A DNA stretch of 64,000 nt from Eremomyces bilateralis CBS 781.70 (taxonomy: Eukaryota; Ascomycota; Dothideomycetes; Eremomycetales; Eremomycetaceae). Positions within the stretch are counted from its first letter, which is position 1; every line of letters begins with the position of its first letter. The DNA lies in NCBI RefSeq assembly GCF_010015585.1, contig NW_022985067.1, positions 1,996,940-2,060,939 on the forward strand, given 5' to 3'. The position numbers and the translations under genes were made by a program. The notes beneath the pieces were generated by a model, which saw nothing but the letters and a program-made list of their open reading frames with translations, did no database searches and had not been told where the DNA came from. Below are positions 1 through 11,765 of this stretch, piece after piece.

Positions 1-48
1 TAAGTTATTATCTCCGCCAACTGGAGAATTTGCTAATTCGGTGGATAG

Positions 49-198
49 TACGACTACGTCGAAATCGCCCGCGAGGTCAAGTCGCCCGACGACGATGACG
101 ACCTGGAGTCACAACATTCCACCATACCCCACGACTTCTCATCCGTATCTGACCCACGAGAAAAGCAACACAGCGCGGAGATACCGCTGACCCGCTAG
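49..198 (+). CDS. Last exon of a gene cut by the left window edge; acidic C-terminal tail
   Basis: A 49-codon open stretch ends in TAG at 196-198. It is preceded by a good intron 3' end: a CTAAT branch-like motif near 34-38 and TAG at 46-48. The peptide starts YDYVEIAREV and contains a run of five aspartates, then a polar Ser/Glu/His-rich tail. Such tails are common at the cytoplasmic ends of fungal membrane transporters, but no domain is visible, so the family is unknown. The reading phase of the upstream exon cannot be seen. Moderate to low confidence. Confidence 0.35.
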   Translation, partial: YDYVEIAREVKSPDDDDDLESQHSTIPHDFSSVSDPREKQHSAEIPLTR

Positions 199-1342
199 GC
201 GAAACTAGCAGCTGCATTTGTTTTTCCATGCTCTATCGCTTGCGAGCATTCCTATCGCGATATACAACATTTCTTTTTGTAAACACTATATTGGGGATGT
301 GCAGACCCTATGCTGATTAAACCAAATGGATTTGCGGGCTTGGAGTTTTTCCGTTTCGGAGGAGTAGACGGGAAGAGAACGTTTGTCCCAGCCAGTCCCC
401 TTCGGCGATCCTCTGATCAGAGAGGCTCACCCCCTCTCACACTTTCTATCTCGACGCTTTGGGCGGTGTCATTTCTTTTTTGTGACATTTTGGCCACTCC
501 CTCATATCGCCATCTCAAGTGCTCTATACATTACCGTCTGTGTGGGTTCTATATATTTACTACTTATCTTCCTAGACAGAACTGTCTTGTTCAGCGGGCC
601 GTTTCAGGATCGTATTACCCGGAACCTTCTTGTTTCTGTTTCATGGATACCTTTTTGTGTCATGTGCGATGAGGCGAAAATCCAGTGGGTTTTGAAAGCG
701 GAATGGTGGATATACTACTTCTTGGGTAATTGGATAGACGGATGAATGAAGAGTCGAGGTTCTCATAAAGCCGGCGTCCACCGTGCTGCTATACCTGCAT
801 GACTTTGTTGTTCTACCATAGACGCTAGATGCGACCAAAACTATAGCTCGACCATGACAGTGATAATGTCACTATCCTAGGCAGCGACCGAACGCCTTGA
901 CCGGCAACACTGCGTATATTTGTACATCCGGAGTTTCAAACCTGCAAAAGAGCTTGGAGGTTTTCATCGTTGATTCGATTTTCTTATTGCAGTAGCTATT
1001 CAAGTCTACGGAGCGGCTCCGCTTCATTGCACATGGAAGTAGTCGTGAGACAGCTTCGGCAGAGGGGAATTCCGCTGGATTTCCAGAGCCGTGTCCTAGT
1101 ACAGCACATACTCGCCGTAGATCAGAACAGATATTCATTCCATTGGCGTGGTTTGGTCACACAGACTTCTAGCCTATCGGAATGCATGAGGGCAGCAAAA
1201 CCTCAAAACCTACCTCAATCGAGCGACTACTGCGATGAACGGAGCTTAAATAGTTTGTATTTTCTTGTCAGTCGACCATGGGATTCTACAGTTTCACCTC
1301 TCGCCATGGACGGCCCGACTTTTAGAGACCTAGTTCGCTGCC
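199..1342. other. Intergenic, no supported gene
   Basis: Several short open frames exist but none shows a domain, splice pattern or convincing composition. The right end holds the decayed 5' region of the P450 pseudogene that follows. I see nothing else here. Confidence 0.5.
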
Positions 1343-3043
1343 TTCAACCACGATAATCCTCGGTATATGCTTAGCATACCTTCTCAATCTAGCTCGAATT
1401 GCAGTATATCGACTGCACCTTTCTCCCATTGCAAAGTTCTCAGGACCGAAACTTGCAACCCCCGGTCGGTGGTACGAATTCTATCATGATATGGTCCGGG
1501 GCGGCCAGTTCACTTTCCATATCTAGGAGCTACATAAAACATATGGTGAGTCATATTCAAGGCCGATCATTTGGATGCCATTCCGATACCGACAGGGCCA
1601 ATTTTCCGAATATCACCAGAGGAACTGCATGTGGAGGACAGCAGTTTCTTTGATACGCTCTACAACCGCCACCCAAAAGCCAATCGATATGACGGTATGA
1701 CTGGTTGACTCCCCTCTACGAACATGCGTTTTACGACTCTGGGCCATGGCATCCACCACCTTAGGCATGGTGCACTAAGTTCCATGTACCTCTACTAGAT
1801 CTCAGCTGACGAAGTCGCCTCTTACATACTACAGATTCTCTATGCGAGCAATCATGTATTTGAGCCTTTTGTCCAGAGCAAGGTTGAGTATTTGTGTAAG
1901 CGAATTGCCTGGTATTATGCTACGAATGAGGTTCTGGCTATCGAGGACTCCTGGGGTGTTTCGTCGGTGACCATACTGTACTATGGCGTATTCGTTTGGT
2001 TCCAACTATAATTATCTTGGGCCCTCGGCTTTTAACGTATCATTTGATGACGCCTTCGCAGCCCTTGACCGTAACGGTTCCTTGACGCTATACTTCCCTT
2101 GGTTATATGCTGTGAGTAGAGGACTCTCCCTTCTCTCCCTGGTCTGATCCTTTTAGATCTTGTACAAAATTCCGGACCGAGTCGCCGTGTTTATAAACCC
2201 GTCTCTCGCCCAGATATATCGACTTCACCAGGTAAGCATATCCATGGGGTTCGGCTTCTCACTAAAAGGGTTCCTCAGGACCTTCGACAGATCATCACCT
2301 CCATCATCGAGGGAGGAGTTAAAGCAACCGAGAAACCAACAATATTCCATGAGATTGTGAATTCAAAACTTCCAGAAGACCGGAAATCACCTGAGCGGCT
2401 CAGTGACGAAGCTCTAGGCTTCTTCGGCGCAGCAATCTCAACCACTGCCTGGGCACTAAGCACGACTGTCTTCCACATCCTTGATAATCCCGAAGTTCAT
2501 ACTACCTTGCACGAAGAGCTTCGTACGGCTTTTCCGGATCTGTCTGTTCACGAGGCTTTGAGTTATGCTCGATTCAAAACTCTCCCTTATCTTCGAGTTT
2601 GCGTTCGGGAGGGCTTCGATTGTCCTAGGCCTCTCAGCACGCGACCCGCGCGTTCTAAATGAGCCTCTACAGTATCGGAATTGGATCATACGGGGCCGAA
2701 CTCCTGTCTCGGTGACGGTCATGGACGTGCTCTTCGACGAAAAGATCTTCCCTAACCCGTAAAAGTTCGTCCCTGAGCACTGGGTGGGTGGTCCAAAAGC
2801 CTCGGATGGCCATTCACTGGAGCTGTACTTCGTGGCATTCGGAAAAGGACCACGGATGTGTCTGGGTATCAAGTGGATGGACTTTCTTCTTTGGCCAATC
2901 CAGCACTGATATATCGACATTGGGTGCTTTGTTTCGGCGATTCCATATGGAACTCTTTGAGACGATTATTTCTAATGTGCGGATAACCCATGACTTCTTG
3001 ACCCCGTCGCCCAAGCTGGACTCCAAAAGGCATTCGAATTAAA
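1343..3043 (+). pseudogene. Decayed cytochrome P450 monooxygenase gene
   Basis: Pieces of a microsomal fungal P450 lie in the right order across three frames. First comes a hydrophobic anchor and proline-rich hinge (LARIAVYRLHLSPIAKFSGPKLA, 1363-1452, partly shown), then the RWYEFYHDMVRGGQ segment. These are followed by PIFRISPEELHVEDSSFFDTLY (about 1601-1665, partly shown), an I-helix-like block (about 2410-2460) and an ExxR-region block (2500-2620). The haem-binding loop FVAFGKGPRMCLG lies near 2827-2865 and keeps its cysteine. Family members of this type (trichodiene-oxygenase and benzoate-hydroxylase-like class II P450s) are about 500 residues, and the span fits that with two or three introns. 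Several in-frame stops and frame changes, and the lack of a usable start, make it a pseudogene. The substrate cannot be inferred. It lies alone, so there is no sign of a biosynthetic cluster within the window. Confidence 0.85.
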
Positions 3044-3826
3044 GTTGTCGATGTGGAAGCTTAGGGCCAACTGCTTAAGGTGATTTTTACGGGATGCCAA
3101 ACATTGGCATGGATGTACGACGAGCCAGGTCTCATGAGCGCATCAGGGCGATGTGATTCCGGAAGCAGCTTGCGAGGACCAATGCACACGGTACGCTGGC
3201 TAAGGGCGTCTCACGGTTTGAAAGGAGGGGACTCCCGTGACATCGGCCTGGCTAGTATTACGGTAATGACATTAGTCTGGCCCTGGTAGATGCTAGAATC
3301 GGACATCTCGCAGTAGTTCTACTCCCTATCGACACCCTGCCCTACATCACTCGATGCGCTGGAGAACATCATCGGCTTGTCGGCCTGGCATGCGGGATGT
3401 ACGGATTCCGGGTGTTCGATTGCCAGAGAGGGAGAAGTTAGGCGACCCGGTGCTGCTCATTTTCGCTTAGACAGGTCTCATACAATACGTATCGTCAGAG
3501 TCGCGGGAAGCGGTGGAAAAAGGAATGAGAAGTAGTAAACGCGGTTGGAAAGTCTGTACTTAATTATAACGGTGCTGCAATAGGACTAGTCGAAATATGC
3601 ACCGTACTCAGAATTGACCACGTTAAGACAGTGATCGTCCAGTATCCCACGACCACCCGATATTTTCAACATCAACCGCAGAACCAAGTTTGAGCCTACC
3701 ACATTGAATCGTCGCCAAACACCTGCCCGGTGGAAAACCGTTTTCCGCCATATCATCCTCGATGCTAGATGCCACCTCACGAGCCGTTCTACACCGACAC
3801 TCTCACCTGACCCTTCCTCATCGAAC
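3044..3826. other. Intergenic between the P450 pseudogene and acl2
   Basis: No recognisable coding signal. The right part (about 3590-3826) will include the 3' UTR of the minus-strand acl2 gene. Confidence 0.5.
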
Positions 3827-5977
3827 CTAGGTCGAGAACTCCGGAATGGTGGTCGTCTTTCCTTGAAGCGCCAACGGAACAATACCGGAGACGTGCATAT
3901 CCGGTCCAAAGACGTGCATATTCAAGCCGAGCTCCTGGCCGACGGCCTTGATGTTCCGGAGACCCTCCTGGTAGTTGGGACCAGCGCGACGAACCCAGAT
4001 TTGCACTTTGTGCTCGTTGAGCTGAGGAGCGACCTCGCGGAGAGCGCGGATGACGCCCTTGAAGGTGGAGGCGACCTGGTTGTCAAATGTTAGCGTCCTG
4101 AGTCCACATGGCCCGGATTTAACGAGCAGGAAGCGGGATTAACATACGTTGGTGAAGTTGGCGATACCACCACCGATGAACAGGACCTTCCCTTCCGAGT
4201 GCTGAGGTGCCCGAAGCATCAAATCCAAGACCGTTTTTGCGTAATGGAACGTCTGGGTCTCGGTCGGCGCACCACTGTACTCGCCGTAGTTCGCCAACTC
4301 GCCAGCGAACCCGGCGCTGGCAATGGCGTCCGCGTACACGACCGACGCACCACCACCGGCGACCAGCGTCCACACACGTCCTTGAGAATTCAAAATGGTC
4401 AGCTTCAAGCTTGCACCGGTCTTGGCGTCCATCTCAGCGATGTAGGCTTCCTCCTTGGACATTTCGCGTCCGAATGGGGCGGGAAACTCCATGGGCGGGC
4501 CGGCGTCGATGGTGACTTTGGTGGCCTTGGAGGTGGCGGGGGCGACAGGTAGACCGAGAGCCGCTGGGGAGCGCGCGATGGCCCATTTGACGCCGCATTC
4601 GAACTCGGCGGTCTGGTCGAGTTTGGCGGCGAGATCGAGGAAGTGGACGCTGGCAGAGGTCTTGTCGGCGTTGGGGATAACAACGAGGGGGTTGATTTCA
4701 AGGTAGCTGGTAGAGCGTTAGTTTGGGCTCGACGTCCTTTTCACGGACTCAAGTGGTTTGGCACATGGGGCGCTTCGGACTTACGTGAATTGACACTCGA
4801 CGTAGACGGCGTAGAGGCGGGAAATGAAGTCGACCAAGACGTTATGCACGCCCTTGGGAACCTTCTTCAATAACGTCGCTGCGATCTCCGCATTGGATGG
4901 GTATTCGGACAGGTCGACGGGGATGAGGATCTTCTCGGCCTTTTCATCGACATCGCCGACATCGACACCACCTTCGTGAGTGAAAAGGATCCAATCGCCC
5001 TAAAACATACTCTATTAGTCTATGTTCGCTCTCAATGGATGATCATCATGGTAAAGGCATAGTAGAGCGAGGGATGGGGGATGGCACGTGACACGTGCAT
5101 GCTAGCTAGGAAGAAACCGAAAAATGCAAAGGCACGGGTCGAACCGACATCTCGGGAGCAACCGAGTAGGGTTGAACGGTTCCTGAACATGCATGCGCTT
5201 CAAAATAGCGGCGCATGAACGAAAGATCGAAGGGCATGGGCATGTGTAAGGGTGGATGTGGTGGGTCTCCCTGAACTTCCTTTCGTCCGGACGAGTGAGC
5301 TGGGGGGGAGATCTAAGATCGACGGGCCGTCTCCGAGTTTGAAATGCAGCCGTTCATCCCGTCCAGCGGACCGAATCAAGGTCAATTTGACTTGTTCCGA
5401 GTCCATTGGACGAATTGAAGCAATTCGGTCCGGAAATGCGTCAGATCTTCTTCCTCCCAGCTCCTTGGCGTTCTCTACCTCCCCCTCTTCCCGGCTGAAA
5501 ACAATCGCGCCATAGACCGAAAATGAATTGACTTACCTCTCGGACGGAGTTGATATTGATGTAATACTCCTCGTTGGACTCGTGCGGGCAGAACGGCTCG
5601 ACCAAAAAGCGGCGGAGGTAGCCCTCGACGTGTTCAACTTTCTGCAAGTTGCCGGCGCGCTGGGCGATCCACTCTCGCGCCTCTTCCCAGGTTTTGTTCA
5701 AGGCCAGGAGGCCGCTCTTCCCACGTCGCTTGATCAGCTGGTCGGGCTTTGCGACCAAGCGCACGTCTCTCTGGAGAAGCCATGGGTGCATGATCTCAGC
5801 CTGATCCAGGACGGCGGACACGGAGGCATCTGCGGGGAAGTAGATGCTGGCGAGACGCGGGGGTGGGTTGTGTGTGGTTGGCGGAGGAAGAGGCGAGGGC
5901 TTGATGAGTTGGCTGCGGGTGAGGTGGTAGTTGAGGATGGCTTTGCCGTCGGCTTCGAGGATGGATTTGGCAGACAT
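3827..5977 (-). CDS. acl2: ATP-citrate lyase subunit 2 (ATP-grasp, citrate-binding subunit)
   Basis: Together with subunit 1 this cytosolic enzyme converts citrate, CoA and ATP to acetyl-CoA, oxaloacetate, ADP and phosphate, feeding fatty-acid and sterol synthesis. Four exons on the minus strand are 5977-5537, 4999-4785, 4706-4148 and 4075-3827, all in phase, giving 487 residues, the usual length for the fungal subunit. It corresponds to the N-terminal part of animal ACLY. Visible signatures are [12 protein letters not shown], the [13 protein letters not shown] acidic loop, the [23 protein letters not shown]-grasp block (partly shown) and GGGIANFTN near residues 396-405, part of the citrate site. 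The start [12 protein letters not shown] matches known fungal proteins. The first intron (5000-5536, 537 nt) is far longer than any other intron in the window. A probable 5' UTR intron (6022-6237; donor GTAGGT, branch TCTAAC, acceptor GCTAG) precedes the ATG. It is divergent from acl1. Confidence 0.96.
5085..5097. promoter_or_regulatory. Tandem E-box pair inside acl2 intron 1
   Basis: Two CACGTG palindromes are separated by one base (CACGTGACACGTG) inside the long first intron of acl2. CACGTG is the core site of bHLH proteins (Cbf1 and SREBP-type factors). That the site controls acl2 is inference. One CACGTG is expected about every 4 kb by chance, but two within 13 bases is much less likely. 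Confidence 0.35.
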
Positions 5978-8489
5978 GGTGAGGATTGATGACTTTCGGA
6001 CGATGAGACCGGGATGGATTCCTAGCGAAGGGTTAGATTCGACGTGATAGAGCGAACTGGGCCGTCTCGACTGACAGCGCGAAAAGAAGGGAAGATGCGA
6101 AGCTTGAAGGACTCCAAATGCACCACCGGGCTGAACTGTCCAACCGGAGCGGTGGGAATATCAATTGACTTTCGGATAGTACCAACCAAAGCTGGTGAAA
6201 CAATAAAACGACAAGAGAATAGAATTGAGGACCTACCAGGACAATCGAAGAGCGCGGCAATGGGAAACTAATGAAGAGTGGAAAAGATGGCGATGTTCTC
6301 ACACCCTTTCTTCGAACAGCAACAAATGAATGGTCTTAGCAAGTCCGATGTGGATTCGTCCGATCTTCGGTTGCACCGTATTAGTGCATACACGACAAAC
6401 ACGACGGTTACTGGGAATGATGGGCGGAGTGGATAGTCTTGAACAAAGTTGAGAAGTGGTTGGTGAAGCGTCGGGAGAGGTTCAGTGGTCGTGTCGGTGT
6501 GATTTCACTTTGGACTTTTGACCTTGGACTTTTGAGGGAGAAGTTCGGATGCCGTCACCAAAAATCGTTCATTAGCTGCAGAAAGCTTCCAATATTTTTG
6601 GTTGTTTTTTTTGGAGGGTTTGGGGGAGTTGGGAGCTGGTCAGCTGGGGGGGATTAGGGCGACACGCAGCTAAGGGGAAGAATTCATGACAGTGGGACGA
6701 CGGAGTACCGGTGAACGGAGGTAGCAAGTAGTTAGCGCGTCTGGTGCGCCGCACAGGGGCTCTGGAAGCCTCGAAGACCCCCGGAACCCCGCCGAAGCCA
6801 GCGTGCATCCCCCCGCCCGCGTGCGCCACCAATCCACCAAACCCACCGCTCCTCAGACCGTTCCAGAAATCCCGAAATCCCGAAATCCCGAGTCCAACAG
6901 ACAGGAGACTCGTCGTCCATGTTCCTACATCGCATTCGCCGTACCATCGAGGAGTTACCGTACATGATCCTACTGAGTCCCAACCAAACAATTCCCGAGT
7001 CTGGTTACAGGTAAGCCCGATCTTTCGCAGTCTCTGCCGGAATTCAAAATAATTTCATGGTGGGTTGATCCCTTCGCCGCCCCAGGCTCGGGGCTGCAGT
7101 CGTCAGGTACGGAATGCAGGAGGCTAATATCTCCCGGTGTTAAGGTGGGTCGCATGGATAGAGAGTGAATCATGGGATGGATTTTAGTAGAGCGGTCGTT
7201 TTTCCTCGCTGATTTGCTGGACGTCTGAATGCCCAACAAAGACTCGATCGGAGCTTTGGCGTTTCTTCCTGGTGGCAGCGGAGGGTTGAGGCGATTCTGA
7301 GAATCCGGCTCCGCTTTGGTGACACTCCGGTTGGAGGCCGAAACGGAGCTGATGCTAACCGGCCCATTCGTGAAGATGGAAATCATGGATGAATTGATCT
7401 TGGCTAGTTGGCTCCGATGCGAGTTTGGGGGGGAACGCTTGTAGATTAGAAGAATTTAGAACAACATCGGTCGCCGAAACGCGAAAGGGTCCTGGTTCGG
7501 CGATTCATGCCCATATCAGCAGCATTCATCGGGTCTGCATCAGGTACCCAGCGCCAGACTCAGCGTTTTCCATCATTCATACCATTCGGCTCCCCAAATG
7601 ACGGGCCGACAGATGGATGGAAGCTGGACGGAGTACGGAATACAGGATGTTAGAAAGAATCCGTCGCGTTCCGTCGTCGGGTTGATTTAGCAGAGCGTTG
7701 GCTCTGAGCCAGGGGAGGGCAGCGGGCAGAGTTGCAGCAGGGGGTTTTGGGGGGTTAGTTTACTACCGGTTGGGGGAGGGGGCCGCCAATTGCAGGCCTA
7801 AAAGCCTAACATCGGATGATCACACTAGGCAACTTCATAGTGGTAGCGATGCACTAATAACATTAGTGAAATATTCAAGGGAGGGTTCATTCGAAACATC
7901 ACACTAAACTACGGGCTAAATCTGTACGGTACCGCACACACCAACGGGAATCATCCTGGCCATCCGCGTGTAGCTGGTGAAGTGAGTGAACCACCGTCCG
8001 GAGTTGAGACCACAGCTACGAGAATCACTCCCCAGTCCCCAAACTGATCCCATCTTCCATTCCATCTCCCATCTCCGACCGCTCCTTTGAATTGCTAAAA
8101 AAAAAGAATCACTGCTCTATTGCATCTCACTTCCCATCATCTTTCCTGCCTCTCAATTGCCCATTGTCTTGTGCTACGGTGCCTTGCAAGCTTCCCACTC
8201 TCCTCGAATCCACCTCCTAATAATTTTTCCCACCCCCCTCCGAAACACCTCCGTCCTTCTCCATCTCGGCCTCCATATTGCTCGGAGGTCCTCCATCCCA
8301 CTGATTTGGGTATGTACTACATCTGCCTCCTTTACATCACTTGTGTACCCTTTGTTGAGGAATCCTGCTCCTCAGATGATACCTCCCTTCCAAAAAACCA
8401 CCTGCTAAAAGCTTCCCTCCTAGATCCGACACGTCCATATCAACTCCGACACCAAGTTTAAGAACGAATCGTGAAGAGAATCGTCCAAT
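5978..8489. promoter_or_regulatory. Shared divergent control region of the ATP-citrate lyase genes
   Basis: This 2.5 kb region lies between the two start codons and holds no supported gene. It carries a CCAAT box at about 6588 and another near 6829, a short tandem repeat at 6867-6890 and pyrimidine-rich leader sequence at about 8030-8290, typical of strongly expressed fungal genes. A possible 5' UTR intron of acl1 (GTATGT at 8310 to CAG at 8375) and one of acl2 (6022-6237) fit splice consensus. Co-regulation of the subunits is expected because they form one complex in fixed ratio; this is inference from arrangement. Confidence 0.6.
6867..6890 (+). repeat. Three perfect copies of AAATCCCG
   Basis: An 8-base unit is repeated three times head to tail in the acl1/acl2 intergenic region. 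It may be a polymorphic microsatellite. No function can be read from it. Confidence 0.9.
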
Positions 8490-10895
8490 ATGCCGTCCAC
8501 TGCCCCAACGAACGGCGCCTCTCCTGCCCAACAGAACCTCTCCGCCAACGACAACATCCTCCGCTTCAGCGCTCCTAGCAGACCGCTGAGCCCGCCCGCC
8601 GAGCATACGCTGTTCCACCCCAAGACGCGATGCTTTGTCTAGTATGTTTAAGTCTCTATTCTCCCAACAATGCCGGTCGGCGCGGAACGTGGTCTTTGGG
8701 AACCCAAGCCCGCGCAAGGGAAGCCCAGAACTGGCAGAAAGCAAGCCTTGGAGTTGGACAAGGCCTGACGGATAGGAAGAACGCGAGAAATACTGCGAGA
8801 GTGAATTCGCTGACCATGCTCCGAAATAGTGGTATGCAACCTCGAGCCGTGCAGGGCATGCTCGACTTCGATTTCATCTGCAAGCGAAAGACTCCTTCGG
8901 TCGCCGGCATCATCTACACTTTCGGTGGCCAGTTCGTGAGCAAGATGTACGTCCGATGGTCCCGCCTTGCCAGGAGCCCGAAACTGATCCACGTAACAGG
9001 TACTGGGGAACCAGCGAGACCCTTCTGCCGGTCTATCAGTCGGTTGAAAAGGCCATGGCGAAGCACAGCGACGTTGACACCGTCGTGAACTTCGCTTCGT
9101 CGCGATCAGTCTACAGCTCCACCATGGAGTTGATGGAATGCCCGCAAATCCGGTCCATTGCAATCATTGCCGAGGGTGTGCCAGAGCGAGTACGTTTTAA
9201 CTCCCCTTTTGCACCAATTTTCGATAGGCACGGTCGCTAATACAATTGACAGCGCGCCCGCGAAATCCTCCATGTCGCCAAGAAGAAGGGCATCACCATC
9301 ATCGGACCTGCCACCGTCGGGGGGATCAAGCCCGGCGCGTTCAAGATCGGTAACACTGGCGGCATGATGGACAACATCGTCGCAAGCAAGCTCTACCGCC
9401 CCGGCTCCGTCGCATACGTCTCCAAATCTGGCGGCATGTCCAACGAGCTGAACAACATCATTTCGCAAAACGCCGACGGTGTCTACGAGGGTGTCGCCAT
9501 TGGTGGTGACCGCTACCCCGGGACCTCGTTCATCGAGCACATGCTCCGCTACCAAGCCGACCCGGCGTGCAAGATCCTTCTCCTGCTCGGTGAGGTCGGT
9601 GGTGTGGAAGAGTACCGCGTCATCGAGGCTGTCAAGGCCGGTCAGATCACCAAGCCCATTGTTGCATGGGCCATTGGAACCGTCGCCGGCATGCTTAAGA
9701 CCGAAGTGCAGTTCGGCCACGCCGGCTCCTTCGCCAACAGCCAGCTTGAGACCGCCACGGTCAAGAACCAGAGCATGCGTGACGCCGGTTTCTTCGTCCC
9801 CGACACCTTCGAGGATCTGCCCAGCACTCTTGCCCAGGTGTACCAGAAGCTCGTCAAGGACGGCACCATCAAGCCGAAGCCGGAGGTCCAGGTACCCAAG
9901 ATTCCCATGGACTACAGCTGGGCCTCCGAGCTCGGCCTCATCCGTAAGCCGGCCGCCTTCATCAGCACCATCTCCGACGACCGTGGTCAGGAACTGCTGT
10001 ACGCCGGCATGCCCATCAGCGACGTGTTCAAGGAGAACATCGGCATCGGTGGTGTCATGTCGTTGTTGTGGTTCCGTCGGCGGTTGCCCGATTACGCCAG
10101 CAAGTTCCTCGAGATGGTCCTCATGTTGACTGCCGATCACGGTCCGGCCGTCTCGGGTGCCATGAACACCATCATCACCACGAGAGCCGGAAAGGATCTG
10201 GTCTCCGCCTTGGTCAGCGGTCTGTTGACCATCGGAAGCCGATTCGGAGGTGCGCTCGATGGCGCCGCAGAGGAGTTCACCAAGGCGTACGACAAGGGAT
10301 TGAGCCCTCGTGACTTTGTTGATAGCATGCGGAAGGAGAACAAGCTGAGTATGTCCCCAACACATTCCTCTCCAACTCTCAAGCGCGCGTTGACTGACCC
10401 TCCTTAGTCCCCGGTATTGGCCACCGCATCAAATCACGCAACAACCCGGATCTCCGTGTCGAGCTTGTCAAGTCCTACGTGCTCAAGAACTTCCCGTCTT
10501 CTGGCCTCCTGCAATACGCCCTGGCCGTTGAGACAGTGACGACCTCAAAGAAGGACAACCTGATCCTGAACGTCGACGGCTGCATCGCCGTGTGCTTCGT
10601 CGACCTCCTGAGGTCCTGTGGTGCCTTCTCCGCCGAGGAGGCCGAGGACTACCTCAAGATGGGCGTCCTGAACGGATTGTTCGTGCTGGGTCGCAGCATC
10701 GGTTTGATCGCCCATTACCTAGATCAGAAGCGGTTGAAGACCGGATTGTATAGGCATCCTTGGGATGATGTCATGGTATGCTACACCCCCCTTGGTTTCT
10801 TATGAGCCGTTACTAACGGAATACCCTAGTACATGATGCCCGACATCAAGCAGCCAGGTGGCGTCGGCGGAGGACGTGTCGAGGTTTCTGTTTAA
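8490..10895 (+). CDS. acl1: ATP-citrate lyase subunit 1 (CoA-ligase and citrate-synthase-like subunit)
   Basis: This catalytic partner of subunit 2 carries the phosphohistidine and the citryl-CoA lyase domain. Six exons (8490-8641, 8830-8946, 9000-9189, 9253-10348, 10408-10775, 10830-10895) join in phase to give 662 residues, as in other ascomycetes. The N-terminal half is succinyl-CoA-synthetase-like, with the CoA-binding Rossmann region around [17 protein letters not shown] and [11 protein letters not shown]. The phosphorylated histidine is His309 in FGHAGS. The C-terminal half is the citrate-synthase-like homotetramerisation domain (about 400-650), with [20 protein letters not shown] and [14 protein letters not shown]. 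The gene ends with a Gly-rich tail. Codon use in exon 4 is strongly C-ending, as expected of a highly expressed gene. It is transcribed away from acl2. Confidence 0.97.
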
Positions 10896-11765
10896 GGTCG
10901 AAGTTACCATGCACTTCGGGGGAGTATGATGTCTACAAGGCGATAAACATAGGAATGGTTGCCTTCGGGAATAGTACCTGATTGCCCGTGGCGGGTGTGG
11001 AAAAGGAAGGGTGGCGCACGATTTCAACTTGAAAGGACAGCATTGGGAGACCCCTAACTTGTTCAGGCGTGGAAAAGGACATCCTAAGGGAATACATGGC
11101 TGTCCACACTGCGGATATTACGTTTACGAGGAAGATGCTTCTTTTGCGTTCAGTTTAGGTTTGCTAATAATTTGATCCTTCGGTTCCTATCCGCTGCACT
11201 CCGCTACCCGTGTCCTTGAGTGAGTCAAACAAACCCAGCCCTTCATTAATACTTCGCTCTGGTTCGTGGTGAATATTTTGTACATCTACAACGCGGACAA
11301 ATGGATACCTCCCCCTCGCAGGCAGCCCATCTAAACCGAGTGAACTCCATATAATTTCCCGTGGCGTCTGGCGTCTTGCATGGTCCTCAACGACTTTAGT
11401 TCTGGTGGCAAGGTCCCCTTTAAATGGGGATCGCCTGTCCTTGAGGAAACAGAGTTCCCTCAATGAGGCAGATAGCAGAGTGGAAGGCATACTGTCGTAA
11501 AGGCTGGTTATCAATGGCAAACGAGTCATACCATGCCATTACTGTTGTGGACTGACCATGAAAACTTTGGGATGGGAGCCGGCAGTTTTCTATAATTCAT
11601 CCATTTTCAGCGACTATCACGGCTAAAGGGTCGTACCACAAGTCTCAACATATCAGGAGGCTGTTTCCTATATACCCGTACCCCAAGATACCAATAGGTA
11701 AATCCGAGTTGCCTTCAGCATCTCAGAATCCACATCATGAACGCCTTGAATCCACAGCCCCAATC
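10896..11765. other. Convergent intergenic region downstream of acl1
   Basis: The first part is the 3' UTR of acl1. A 121-codon minus-strand open frame at 11164-11529 begins with a true ATG, but it has no recognisable domain and no upstream exons. I treat it as unsupported. Confidence 0.4.

Noticed and set aside
5131-5200. Possible tRNA-like T-arm (GGTTCGAC on the minus strand) inside acl2 intron 1
   Set aside because: The bases flanking the T-loop-like word do not pair into a stem, and no acceptor or anticodon arms can be drawn.
9106-10365. 419-codon open frame on the minus strand opposite acl1
   Set aside because: It is the antisense shadow of a strongly codon-biased exon (C-ending codons keep the opposite frame open). 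It has no domain and overlaps conserved coding sequence.
11164-11529. 121-codon minus-strand frame between acl1 and the hypothetical gene
   Set aside because: It starts with ATG but lies in the 3' region of acl1, has no conserved motif and no partner exon. It is kept only as a possibility.
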